Assembly (NCBI RefSeq): GCF_004104355.1
Contig: NZ_RJLM01000023.1
Location: 150-36,190 of the forward strand
Length of the DNA stretch: 36,041 nt
Direction: 5' to 3'
DNA from: Photobacterium chitinilyticum
Lineage (GTDB): Bacteria; Pseudomonadota; Gammaproteobacteria; Enterobacterales; Vibrionaceae
Position numbers and translations under genes: made by a program. The notes beneath the pieces were generated by a model. It saw nothing but the letters and a program-made list of their open reading frames with translations, ran no database searches and had not been told where the DNA came from. The first letter of the stretch is position 1, and each line of letters starts with the position of its first letter. This document shows, one piece after another, positions 7,543-15,194 of this stretch.

Positions 7543-8169
7543 ATGGCTATAACAATATTAAACAGCAATGAGAGGCATAGGTTAGAACGGCTATGCAATA
7601 CGCGTTCTAATTGGACCGATGGTGGGCATTGGATGGGGCCTGGAAAAGCACCTGACTGCTATAGAGCCCAAATTTCACGGAACCGTTTAACAAAAATCAT
7701 CACCTTTGATTCAGACCCTGCGGCATTCAGGTGGAACGCCGAGTGTGACAAACAGATCCGTATCGTTGGCCACATGGGGAGCGCCGGGTTGAATGTGGCC
7801 CTGGCATTTATCCCGTTTGGGGCGATTGCAAAAATGTCGGGGGAGCTGGCGAAACTATGGGTCTCTGTTGTTGCCGCGACAACGGCGGGTATTGCTCATG
7901 GCGAGCTGGTTGCGCGGATCCCCTATCCGGAAGTCGGCAAGGGATGGAAGGTACAGATTGATTTTGAGCATGAAATTCGCTGGAAGCCGGTGATCTCAGG
8001 CCGTAATACATTCAAGCAAAAACTGACGATTGCCTCTTATGACCGAGAAGGGAAAGCCCGCTATCAGGCATCCCAAGTCAGTGAATTTCGTCTGGCCGAT
8101 CTTCCTCAGGGGCTGGCTGAGAAGCTAGTCAGCATTCCCAATCGTAAAGTCACCAATAGCTATCAGTGA
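7543..8169 (+). CDS. Hypothetical protein with a central hydrophobic hairpin (208 aa)
   Basis: Family not recognised. Residues ~75-130 hold two hydrophobic stretches rich in Ala and Gly (SAGLNVALAFIPFGAIA and LWVSVVAATTAGIAHGELVA). They are flanked by a polar N-terminal domain with NWTDGGHWMGPGKAPDCYRA and a C-terminal beta-rich domain (WKVQIDFEHEIRWKPVISG). The N terminus has no signal peptide. A small membrane protein gene starts 6 bp after its stop, so the two form an operon. A soluble protein with a helical hydrophobic hairpin paired with a tiny 2-TM protein is compatible with a pore-forming toxin and immunity pair, but that is speculation. Confidence 0.6.
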   Translation: MAITILNSNERHRLERLCNTRSNWTDGGHWMGPGKAPDCYRAQISRNRLTKIITFDSDPAAFRWNAECDKQIRIVGHMGSAGLNVALAFIPFGAIAKMSGELAKLWVSVVAATTAGIAHGELVARIPYPEVGKGWKVQIDFEHEIRWKPVISGRNTFKQKLTIASYDREGKARYQASQVSEFRLADLPQGLAEKLVSIPNRKVTNSYQ

Positions 8170-8175
8170 GATGTC

Positions 8176-8376
8176 ATGGCGCCTGTAAAGCAGAAATTCA
8201 GTTGGAAGTGGTCGTTGGCCTATGGTGTCTATATCCCCGCAGGGGCATATTTTGGCCAGCTGCTTTGGCGTCTCTTGCGCGATAAATCCCTCGATGAGTT
8301 AACGTCCTTATCCGTGATAGCCCTTTATATCGCCAGTGGGATCGCGATTGTGTTGATCCGGCGACTGGCATCTTAA
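8176..8376 (+). CDS. Small two-helix membrane protein (66 aa)
   Basis: A 66-residue protein with two predicted transmembrane helices (WSLAYGVYIPAGAYFGQLLW and SVIALYIASGIAIVLI) separated by a charged loop (RDKSLDELTS), and a basic N terminus. It lies 6 bp downstream of the 208-aa gene and is probably co-transcribed. Possible immunity, anchor or holin-like role; not recognised. Confidence 0.6.
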   Translation: MAPVKQKFSWKWSLAYGVYIPAGAYFGQLLWRLLRDKSLDELTSLSVIALYIASGIAIVLIRRLAS

Positions 8377-8443
8377 TCAGTAATCAAGAAAATTATTATT
8401 TGTTGTCGATAGGAGAGGGCATGTGTGAGAAGTGCGTAGTCAC

Positions 8444-8452
8444 TTATCCACA
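8444..8452 (+). promoter_or_regulatory. DnaA box of origin 2
   Basis: TTATCCACA, consensus DnaA box next to an AT-rich tract, 100 bp left of the iterons. Confidence 0.75.
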
Positions 8453-8697
8453 TATCCTCTCCTTTTTAATAGATCTTATTTAAGATCTTTTTTTTAAACC
8501 TTTTTCCGGACTGCTTAGCCCTTATGTAGCAAGGGCTAGCGACTGGATACTGTGACGTCATGACGAGTACCTGTGACATAAAGAAGATTTAGGTGGGATT
8601 AAATGTGACGCCAAGACGAATAACTGTGACGCCGTGACGATTTTAACGGGGATAACTGTGGATATTGAGTTGTTCTGGTTACAGCTCGATGTTAACG

Positions 8698-8722
8698 TGT
8701 GACAACTTAACTTTCTGTCACA
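8698..8722. promoter_or_regulatory. Inverted-repeat operator of the second rep gene
   Basis: TGTGACA-(11)-TGTCACA, the iteron core in opposed orientation ending 1 bp before the ATG. Rep dimers of the RepE type repress at such sites. Confidence 0.7.
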
Positions 8723-8723
8723 G

Positions 8724-9680
8724 ATGAGCGTCATTATGTCACAACTGCCTATCAACAAAAAAGTTATCGTTCTTCGCCAAGCCAATGCATTAACCACGGC
8801 GGCTTATAGCCTGACGAGAAATGAAAAACGCATTGTTTATATGGCAATCAATGCCATAAATAACAACGGTATAAGAAGAAATGAACATGGACAATACCCC
8901 GTTGATATTGTTCATTCTAAGTTTTTGTCTTTGTTTGATAGTGACGCGACAAATATCAGTCGAGACATTGCTAATGCGACCAAATCGCTGAATAAGAAAG
9001 AAGTCATCTTCTACTTGCCCGAAGAGGATGGTGATGATGGCGAAAAAGCACTAGATGGAGTCTCTTGGACAACGAAGCGAAGCCATCGGCCTCGTCATGG
9101 TGTCACAACCATTCATTTTAATTCAGAGCTAGTTGAAGTCATTAACAAAGTTGATAAAGAGTTTACGCGTGTTCTTATGGTCGAAGCGGGGCATCTCAGT
9201 AACCCATATACCATGCGACTTTATGAATCTCTTCGACAGTGGGTAAAAAAAGGCATTGTAACCTTCACTGTGAGCTGGTTATGCGAAAGGTATGAGCTTC
9301 CGCCTTCTTATTCCCTCCGTATGCCAGATTTCCGTCGTCGTTTCCTTCACCCGTCAATCGATGAAATTAATGCCAAAACCCGCCTTGCTGTCACATTTGA
9401 AGAAATCCCCGATCCAGAGCGACCAAGAAAGGTAAAGTCGATTAAATTCAAAATTAAAGAATTGGATGCCAAGTGTGACAGATTGACGAGTCAAAAAGCC
9501 CTAACCCTTGAAGATGCAATCCAGACTTACAGCGATCTGAGCAACAATACTTGCCTGCCAAGCCAGACCGAGATTGATAACCTAAAGCAGCATATCGGAC
9601 AGTTGGGCATGGAAGGGTTTGCTCTGACGCCTGAGTTTTTTGCCCAGCTCAAAGCCGCCGAGACGGCGAATAAAAAATAA
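8724..9680 (+). CDS. repE: Rep_3-family initiator (RepE-like), origin 2
   Basis: A 318-residue initiator of the RepE/RepB group. Typical features: KVIVLRQANALTTAAYSLTRNEKRIVYMAINAIN at residues ~13-45 (first winged helix), then HGVTTIHFNSELVEVINKVDKEFTRV and LSNPYTMRLYESLRQW (helices before the second winged helix). PDFRRRFLHPSIDEINAKTRL is the conserved C-terminal DNA-contacting region. It shares little with the initiator at 3507, so the replicon carries two unrelated replication systems. An in-frame ATG at 8736 (MSQLPINKK) is an alternative start. A dispersed palindrome lies 14 bp after the stop. Confidence 0.9.
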   Translation: MSVIMSQLPINKKVIVLRQANALTTAAYSLTRNEKRIVYMAINAINNNGIRRNEHGQYPVDIVHSKFLSLFDSDATNISRDIANATKSLNKKEVIFYLPEEDGDDGEKALDGVSWTTKRSHRPRHGVTTIHFNSELVEVINKVDKEFTRVLMVEAGHLSNPYTMRLYESLRQWVKKGIVTFTVSWLCERYELPPSYSLRMPDFRRRFLHPSIDEINAKTRLAVTFEEIPDPERPRKVKSIKFKIKELDAKCDRLTSQKALTLEDAIQTYSDLSNNTCLPSQTEIDNLKQHIGQLGMEGFALTPEFFAQLKAAETANKK

Positions 9681-9694
9681 GTCAAACAGAGCTA

Positions 9695-9716
9695 ATGTAT
9701 TACAAAGGTAATACAT
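9695..9716. repeat. Dispersed 22-bp palindrome, copy 3
   Basis: ATGTATTAC-AAAG-GTAATACAT, perfect arms. It lies just downstream of the second rep gene, at the left border of the defence island. Confidence 0.9.
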
Positions 9717-9719
9717 TTT

Positions 9720-10526
9720 ATTTCATTGTTCAGCTCTAACTCACTGATAATGCAGCCATGCAAACCATAGCCCATTTTAGCCCTCTCTCTTTAGTTGCCA
9801 TCACGTTACATCGCCCTAGCGTGACAACGTAATGACGGCATAACCCGCAAGGGCAACGTCATGGCAACAAAAGCCGGGCGAAAAAAATGGCCTATTGCAG
9901 GGCCCTTTAAGGGCTTTGTTACCAACCCCCATCCCCCAAGCTTGGGGGTATAACACCAATGTTAACATAATGAAATTTATGCGAAGTAACACACCGCTGG
10001 CGCCAGCAAGCTGTCGGCGGTTGGGTTAATTCAGGCATAAAAGCATTATGTGTAAATAGGTGTGCAGCCTTGAAAAGCAGGCTGTAAGGCCGCCGGGCAA
10101 GCTGGCGAATGTTTATCACCTCATGGCTGCGCCATCAGGTGGGCAGGGCGGCGCACCGCAGCACAAACAGCGTGCTGCCGTGCGGTCAGGTTGGGTAGTT
10201 TTCTGTGGCAGGCTGGCTTGGGTGGGTTGCTCTTGTGGTACCAGGTTCAACTTTTTCGGTGGCCTGGTTCGGTGAACATGCGTTCCACCGTAACCAGATC
10301 CCTTCACCTTTGGCATGTTGGCCGTGCCGGCCAAACCATAAAGCTCGCAAGCTGCTTTATGGCCACCACGTCCCCCGCCCACCAATGCTGCGCCCCGTTC
10401 TTAGTTAGCCTCAGCTTAGTTACCCGCTGTAATCGATCGGTTATCTAAGCGTCCTCGCATATTTTCTGTCGGCGCAGCGGTGTGCGTGTCGTGGTAGTTA
10501 TGGGTGTATGTTCGTGCTCACTTTTA
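9720..10526. other. 800-bp gene-free region with many strong hairpins
   Basis: No supported gene. It is GC-richer than its right neighbour and full of inverted repeats: the 16-bp palindrome CCCCCAAGCTTGGGGG (9933-9948), TTGGCC-(5)-GGCCAA (10318-10334) and CCATAAAGC-(9)-GCTTTATGG (10336-10362). This density of hairpins suits a single-strand initiation site or transfer origin, or the structured leader of a lost gene. I see no relaxase gene in the window. Confidence 0.5.
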
Positions 10527-11192
10527 TTACTCAACAGCAAGGTAGACATCTTTTTTATAAATGTCACCTTCAAAAGAAATACCTTTCACAGGGAAGTAAT
10601 GCACTTTCCCTTCAGTTTTGTTATAGCCCGCACAGTTGATTGAACCACAATAGAGGTAGATCAATTTCTCTTTGTGCAACAGAGGTTTAACTAATAAATA
10701 ATGTCCATTGGCAATATTTTCCTTTTTTTTAATTGCTTTTTGTTTGCCATCTTGCTCGTTCCATGCGAGAAATGAAGTTACGGCAAGTAAAACTACAAAT
10801 AAGAGTCCAGAGCGCTGAACTATATGAGTAAAGATGAGGTCTTTCTTGTGAATTTTGGTTTTTCCACCTGATCTAAATAACTTTACTGCGTAATTGATGT
10901 TTTCTATGTATTTTCTTTTGTTTCGAATTGATATTCTTAGCCAGGCTCTTAATTTGATTACTGCTCCAGACAGTATAAATAGTAAAACAGAACCATAGAA
11001 TAGAAATAAAAGAAATTCGCCTAAATTATTTATAAATCCTCTATATAACATTTGGTGAAAGTTAATAGCTAGAATATCTGCGTCTAAAGATAGCTCTCGA
11101 AGGTAGCTATTTACGTTTGCGGCGCTTGCTCCGTATACAAGTGCGGTAATGGCTGTAACAGCAACAGCGCTATCAATTGCTTTGGAACTCAT
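10527..11192 (-). CDS. Three-TM membrane protein, last gene of the UBL operon
   Basis: A 221-residue membrane protein of no recognised family. Hydrophobic segments lie near residues 6-28 (AVAVTAITALVYGASAANV), 56-82 (FLLFLFYGSVLLFILSGAVIKL) and ~128-147 (SGLLFVVLLAVTSFLAW), separated by a strongly basic cytoplasmic loop (RISIRNKRKYIENINYAVKLFRSGGKTKIHKK). A ~70-residue C-terminal soluble domain contains YLYCGSINCAGYN. The ATG overlaps the preceding gene within 2 bp and has AAGGAA 7 nt upstream, so it is co-translated with DUF6527. Such a membrane protein in a UBL operon could be the effector or the conjugation target; that is inference. Confidence 0.75.
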   Translation of the reverse strand: MSSKAIDSAVAVTAITALVYGASAANVNSYLRELSLDADILAINFHQMLYRGFINNLGEFLLFLFYGSVLLFILSGAVIKLRAWLRISIRNKRKYIENINYAVKLFRSGGKTKIHKKDLIFTHIVQRSGLLFVVLLAVTSFLAWNEQDGKQKAIKKKENIANGHYLLVKPLLHKEKLIYLYCGSINCAGYNKTEGKVHYFPVKGISFEGDIYKKDVYLAVE

Positions 11193-11193
11193 A

Positions 11194-11601
11194 TTATTCC
11201 TTAAAAAAAGTTATGACTTTACTCCAAAACTTCTTAAGTAGTTTTGGTGATTCTGTTGCGCTATTGCTTGTGTAATAGTCAGATTTATTTTTCAAATCAT
11301 GTTTTTTTCCACATGCGATTTGTTGGTTGCTCCATTGCTTGCACCAAATTACTTGACTATTTTTAATGAAGTAATGTGACTTACATGCAAATCCCCAGTT
11401 ACCAATTGATGGATTAAGGGATATAGAATCACCATCAAAAAGTAACTTCCAATCAGTTGGTGAGAAGGGTGTTACCACTTCTTCACCACAACCGCAGCTG
11501 CATTTGTGTACCGCGGTCGCATATTGCATCGAGATATAGAGCGTTCCTTGCTCAATATCCTCTGGTATGTACTCAACAAATTTGTGTTGCATGATCTTCA
11601 T
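11194..11601 (-). CDS. DUF6527-family protein, zinc-binding partner of bacterial UBL systems
   Basis: A 135-residue protein matching the DUF6527 pattern as I remember it: an opening VEYIPEDIEQGTLYISMQYATAVHKC, a Cys cluster CSCGCGEEVV (residues ~34-43), SLNPSIGNW and CKSHYFI. The spaced Cys and His residues suggest a metal site. The family is found with multi-ubiquitin and E1-like genes and has been suggested to process or bind the UBL; the biochemical role is not established to my knowledge. The C-terminal 35 residues are basic and Ser-rich. It overlaps the E1-like gene by 29 bp; an internal ATG at 11592 is an alternative start. Confidence 0.8.
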   Translation of the reverse strand: MKIMQHKFVEYIPEDIEQGTLYISMQYATAVHKCSCGCGEEVVTPFSPTDWKLLFDGDSISLNPSIGNWGFACKSHYFIKNSQVIWCKQWSNQQIACGKKHDLKNKSDYYTSNSATESPKLLKKFWSKVITFFKE

Positions 11602-12757
11602 CCGTCAACATGTCAACGTTAATGGTGTAAACACTATGGTGTTCATGGTTTAAGTCTTGGTAAAAACCGGCGAGTTTTTTCCACTTTATGACGGCTAAAC
11701 TAGCATTAAGGGCATTGAGTTCCGCAATTTGTATGTTACTGGTGTATGCAGCGTTTTCTCCTTCCTCAAAAGAGACTTTATGTCCAATGTGGCTGCGTTG
11801 TTTTGGGCTACTAGCCGTTGTTCTGACCATGCCAATAAGCTGGTCATCGATAGCCTCAACACCGATCCCTACGTCTACAAATGAAATATCGTGATTTTCG
11901 AGGTACGTAAATATCTCTCTTTTAATATCACCTTTATCGATACTGATGAAAACAAAATCAAAATCGCATAAAGCATCCATATTTGTTGGGGTAAGATAGA
12001 AGTCATTAGCAATTATTCCCTTTCTCATCCCAGAATAGATTTCTTTTAGATAATCTACTTTTTTGGGCATTCGATCGAGTTGCTGTTCTGTTGCGGCTCC
12101 TGGTGTTCTAAAGGCGTTGTGCTGAATAAACTCATCGCCATCAAAGAGGTGGATCTCTTTGACTGGACTTTTCGCTATCAAATCCAAAATGTAAGCCCCT
12201 GTTCCCCCAAGGCCTACAATAGCTATTTTTTGGTTATTTAACTTACGGCTAATCATATTGATACCAGCTCTACTGGAGTTGGTGTCTAAGTAGTTAAAAA
12301 CATTTTCATCTTCTTCTGAGTGAATGACCTTGAAAGTCTTAGCTGTACAGCTTGGATCAAGTGATTTGGCTGGATTGGAAATAATGTCCAGGTATCGAGT
12401 CACCTTTTCATAGTAGTCAGCATACCCCTGTGGTGGTTTGTTGGAAAATGAGTGATGAGCTATTAACTCGGGGGCTAATTGTTTTTGACTACTCACATAG
12501 CGTATCGCCTCAATTGCTTCACCATTTTTGTGGCATGGGAACTCGCCTTCAAAGTCGATCACATGAGTGCTTGGCTTTATGGCTCTATTACTTGATAACG
12601 TTAGCTCAGATACCAATCGACCATATTCGACCAATCCTTGTGACGTTACATAAGGAACATGAGAGATAACCAGGTGGTTAGCGATAATAGCAACTTCATA
12701 ACCTTCATCCTGAAGTTGCTTTAAGTCAGGACTAAGACTTATCAGTTGCTGTGACAT
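11573..12757 (-). CDS. E1-like ThiF adenylyltransferase with N-terminal DUF6791-like domain
   Basis: A 394-residue protein. The N-terminal ~150 residues (including THVIDFEGEFPCHKNG, 64-79) look like the DUF6791 region, proposed to be E2-like; the C-terminal half is a ThiF/E1 Rossmann domain. Visible: GLGGTG (182-187) for ATP, FDGDEF (205-210), N214 and R217, KK near 232, FISIDKGDIKR (270-280) and DVGIG (295-299). Cysteines are only C75, C137, C264 and the final residue C394. By family knowledge it adenylates the UBL C terminus and may pass it to a cysteine. The start lies within the end of the UBL gene, with GGAG about 9 nt upstream, so translation is coupled. Confidence 0.85.
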   Translation of the reverse strand: MSQQLISLSPDLKQLQDEGYEVAIIANHLVISHVPYVTSQGLVEYGRLVSELTLSSNRAIKPSTHVIDFEGEFPCHKNGEAIEAIRYVSSQKQLAPELIAHHSFSNKPPQGYADYYEKVTRYLDIISNPAKSLDPSCTAKTFKVIHSEEDENVFNYLDTNSSRAGINMISRKLNNQKIAIVGLGGTGAYILDLIAKSPVKEIHLFDGDEFIQHNAFRTPGAATEQQLDRMPKKVDYLKEIYSGMRKGIIANDFYLTPTNMDALCDFDFVFISIDKGDIKREIFTYLENHDISFVDVGIGVEAIDDQLIGMVRTTASSPKQRSHIGHKVSFEEGENAAYTSNIQIAELNALNASLAVIKWKKLAGFYQDLNHEHHSVYTINVDMLTDEDHATQIC

Positions 12758-13325
12758 TGAAGATTACTCCAGATTTGATTTTGATTTGATCGCCGGTAAC
12801 GAGTGTTCCTTCGGGCTTGTTGCCACCGTTTTTTTTGTAAGTCATCGTGTAAATGGTGCTGTTACCATCAGCAATGGTGCTGAACGCCAACTTTACGATG
12901 TCTTCAAAAGTCAAAATTTTAGATGTGACAGTTTTAGGGCGGCCATTAACAATAATGTTGAACTCTTTATCGTGTTCCGGTTCATCAATAGTGAGGTCTT
13001 TGATATCAGCGTCTGGTGCGTTTTTCATTACGGAATGAATGCCATTTTCCATACCTTGGCGGCGAGTATACATTTCACTTGTTCCGATGACCTGTCCGTT
13101 ACCGGCTTTGAGGTTGAAGTAGTGCTCTCCATTTTTTGCTACTAGTCGCTCGAAACGTTCTTCAAGTTGTGCATTTTCTTTTACTGACTCGATACCATTG
13201 AGACAGCTACTTTTTGTCGTGTAGCCCTCGCTATCTAGAATGATTTCCCAGTTCCCAGCCGCTTTGAGTCTGAAGTAGTATTCGTTATTTTTACTGCTTT
13301 GAAAAATTTCAAATTTTCCTTTCAT
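12732..13325 (-). CDS. YegP (DUF1508) tandem repeat fused to a ubiquitin-like domain
   Basis: A 197-residue fusion. Residues ~3-52 and ~57-103 are two DUF1508/YegP repeats (KFEIFQSSKNNEYYFRLKAAGN... and FERLVAKNGEHYFNLKAGNGQVIGTSEMYTR). After a short acidic linker (DADIKDLTIDEPEHDKE), residues ~120-197 form a multi-ubiquitin-type UBL: FNIIVNGRPKTVTSKILTFE, IVKLAF, YTMTYKKNGG, then GDQIKIKSGVIFNVTATDKS. There is no terminal di-glycine; it ends ATDKS, as many bacterial multi-ubiquitin proteins do. It is the presumed substrate of the E1-like enzyme downstream. The YegP part resembles the separate YegP at 27067-27399. Confidence 0.85.
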   Translation of the reverse strand: MKGKFEIFQSSKNNEYYFRLKAAGNWEIILDSEGYTTKSSCLNGIESVKENAQLEERFERLVAKNGEHYFNLKAGNGQVIGTSEMYTRRQGMENGIHSVMKNAPDADIKDLTIDEPEHDKEFNIIVNGRPKTVTSKILTFEDIVKLAFSTIADGNSTIYTMTYKKNGGNKPEGTLVTGDQIKIKSGVIFNVTATDKS

Positions 13326-13355
13326 GTGTCATGTCTCTTATATATGAATTCTGAG

Positions 13356-13410
13356 TCAAAATTATTTTTGATTCGAAATTAGCATACATCATCATCGCTT
13401 TCTGGGTCAA
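13356..13410 (-). promoter_or_regulatory. Promoter and dyad upstream of the UBL operon
   Basis: On the minus strand TTGACC (13405-13410) and TATGCT (13381-13386), 18 bp apart, make a plausible sigma-70 promoter for the UBL operon. TCAAAA-(4)-TTTTGA (13356-13371), about 10-25 bp past the -10 box, is a candidate operator for a local regulator, for example the winged-helix protein at 13474. Confidence 0.45.
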
Positions 13411-13435
13411 TATTTTTTTTGAATTGGTGTTGAGA

Positions 13436-13458
13436 CTGCTAACAAGGCTTGTTAGCAG
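13436..13458. repeat. Perfect 10-bp hairpin between regulator pair and UBL operon
   Basis: CTGCTAACAA-GGC-TTGTTAGCAG. No T-run follows on either strand, so it is either a weak terminator after the 13474-14040 gene or an operator. Confidence 0.7.
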
Positions 13459-13473
13459 CAAATCAGTGAGAGG

Positions 13474-14040
13474 TTACTTTATTGCAAAGTAGAAAAATTC
13501 AATGCCGCCTGTTGCGGACTTTTCTTCTTTTCGGAGTAGAAAGCCTTCTTCATATAAGGCTTTTAATTTAGTGCTGGCGTTGTTAACTTTTAGATCAAAC
13601 TTATCCGCAACTTCACTGGCAGTGCTTAGCTCTCTATCTAGGACGTAATGATAAATTGGTGCGTTGGTTTTTGAAGGCGCACCAACTTTATCCTCATGTA
13701 CTAACTGAAGTTTACCTTCAAAGTAGTAAGGGATAGGCTGTTTTAGTCGAGCGATACCGCTGAAAAGATTTTCTAAAATTTCTTCGTTTTGCATGTCTAC
13801 AAGACATACCCCTTTCTGCATACGAAAGTGTTTAGCTACTTTAACGATACCCTCACGTGCAAAAGAAGCGCCAAAAAAAGCGTTCTTAAGTGCAAGATAG
13901 AAAATATCTTGGTTGGGAGTGTTTTGAATCAAATCAACGAGAATTGAATATAATTTCTGACCGCCATCTGATGTAGATACATCGAGTTCGTAGTCATTGA
14001 TCAATTTCTGGAGATCGATTTTATGTGATATGTGCTTCAT
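13474..14040 (-). CDS. STAS-like (DUF4325-type) domain plus winged helix
   Basis: A 188-residue protein. Residues ~45-105 (DIFYLALKNAFFGASFAREGIVKVAKHFRMQKGVCLVDMQNEEILENLF) have the strand-helix rhythm and FG-x-SFAR turn of STAS-like/DUF4325 domains. The C-terminal ~60 residues (STASEVADKFDLKVNNASTKLKALYEEGFLLRKEEKSATGG) form a winged helix-turn-helix with a wing. It lies 32 bp downstream of a GHKL ATPase gene on the same strand. The pair recalls anti-sigma kinase and antagonist partner switches, here with DNA binding built in. I infer that it senses a signal and controls the UBL operon or hsd genes; this is not shown. Confidence 0.6.
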   Translation of the reverse strand: MKHISHKIDLQKLINDYELDVSTSDGGQKLYSILVDLIQNTPNQDIFYLALKNAFFGASFAREGIVKVAKHFRMQKGVCLVDMQNEEILENLFSGIARLKQPIPYYFEGKLQLVHEDKVGAPSKTNAPIYHYVLDRELSTASEVADKFDLKVNNASTKLKALYEEGFLLRKEEKSATGGIEFFYFAIK

Positions 14041-14072
14041 AAATTATATTGAAGCAGTTGAATGATATCCTG

Positions 14073-15029
14073 TCAACAATCTTGCTTCAGTAATGGAATA
14101 TCGAAGCAAAAGAATGTGCCATCGATTTGCATAAAATCTTCGTTGATTTTTAGTGCATCAACGGGGTGCTCTTGCTCTGCTAACTTATGTAGCCGAAACT
14201 GATTTTTGTCTGTTCTAAGTACTATGTCCGAGTTCATGTTTTTTGCATATTTGAAACTTGTCTGGAGACCACTCCCACCGTCATCATGCTTTTTACTAGT
14301 GACACCCTCATCGAAAATTTTACGAATTATTTCGCTAAAATTGTCGGTTTTGTATTGGTGATTTTCAGGTTCTGTCGAGTTCTTTAAGGTATTAAAAAGA
14401 CCTAGCCCAGAATCACAAATTATGAGCGTTGCACGAGGGTTGTAACCACCGTAAACCTGCATAGCTACATAGCCATCAAGCTCAGTTTTACTATGCTCTT
14501 TTACGTTATTTATCATTTCTAGAATAATTGTGCGGTAGCGATGCTTTAGCGTGTTTAATTGCTTTTCAGACAGAGTAATATCGCTGTGGCCATCAATGGC
14601 ATTGATGATCTTACAGGTTAATGTTTCCGACAATTCTGAACAATTTTGCTCGCCAGTAAGAGCAACGATTTTGAACAAATTAGAATGTTCTGTCTTATCC
14701 TCATCGAGGCTATCTGGTGATGGGGTGACAACAATATTACTTTCTAAGTGTTCAAAAAAACTCATTAATGCACAGTAACTTAATATTGGGCACTCTTTAG
14801 AAGAGAACGCTATTTGTACCTGAAACCCCTTATCGCTAAGCTGGTTGCATACAACAAGTAATAAAATAATAGCGTCAAGTGGCATGCCTTTGAGTTCTGG
14901 CACTACAAAGCAGATATCTTTACAGCTATCGTCGGCGTAGAAAGCTTGTTCTCTTAGGATCTTCTCAAGGTAATAACCATTTAGCCAAGACTTTGACTCA
15001 GGTGGTGCAAGATAAATTTGAGTAGTCAT
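14073..15029 (-). CDS. GHKL-type ATPase (HATPase_c), partner-switch-like
   Basis: A 318-residue protein. The C-terminal half is a GHKL ATPase: the N-box is EMINNVKEHS (E171, N174-N175, H179), the G1 box is CDSGLG (205-210, D206), and the G2 box is GGSGLQ (251-256), after an EGVTSKK lid. The N-terminal ~140 residues (PELKGMPLDAIILLLVVCNQLSDKGFQVQIAFSS) form an alpha/beta domain that I do not recognise. No histidine-kinase phospho-acceptor region or membrane segment is seen, so it is probably cytosolic, like an anti-sigma kinase or MutL/Hsp90-type switch. AAGGA lies 6 nt before the ATG. The STAS-like gene follows. Confidence 0.75.
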   Translation of the reverse strand: MTTQIYLAPPESKSWLNGYYLEKILREQAFYADDSCKDICFVVPELKGMPLDAIILLLVVCNQLSDKGFQVQIAFSSKECPILSYCALMSFFEHLESNIVVTPSPDSLDEDKTEHSNLFKIVALTGEQNCSELSETLTCKIINAIDGHSDITLSEKQLNTLKHRYRTIILEMINNVKEHSKTELDGYVAMQVYGGYNPRATLIICDSGLGLFNTLKNSTEPENHQYKTDNFSEIIRKIFDEGVTSKKHDDGGSGLQTSFKYAKNMNSDIVLRTDKNQFRLHKLAEQEHPVDALKINEDFMQIDGTFFCFDIPLLKQDC

Positions 15030-15194
15030 ATGGTCCTTATGGTTTTCACTAATTATTAGTAAATGGGGTTTAGTCTCGGCTTTTCAATGTCGGGATTAGA
15101 TTAGTCATTAAAGTTTTAGACTTAGATCTTAAAATGTGCGGATTAAATCCTCATTTGTGTTTATTGTGTTAATTATCATTTGGTTGTCATATTT

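Larger units (their letters stand above)
8411..8723 (+). other. oriV: Replication origin 2 (second iteron set)
   Basis: A DnaA box TTATCCACA at 8444-8452 and an AT-rich tract with GATC sites (8462-8500) are followed by TGTGAC-type iterons at 8551, 8572, 8604 and 8625. The pairs are 21 bp apart; three of the units read TGTGACGnn(n)GACGA. TGTGACA (8698-8704) and TGTCACA (8716-8722) form an inverted pair directly before the rep ATG, as in the RepE operator of F-type plasmids. The iteron sequence is unrelated to that of origin 1. GGAGAGG (8412-8418) pairs with CCTCTCC (8456-8462) around the DnaA box. Confidence 0.85.
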
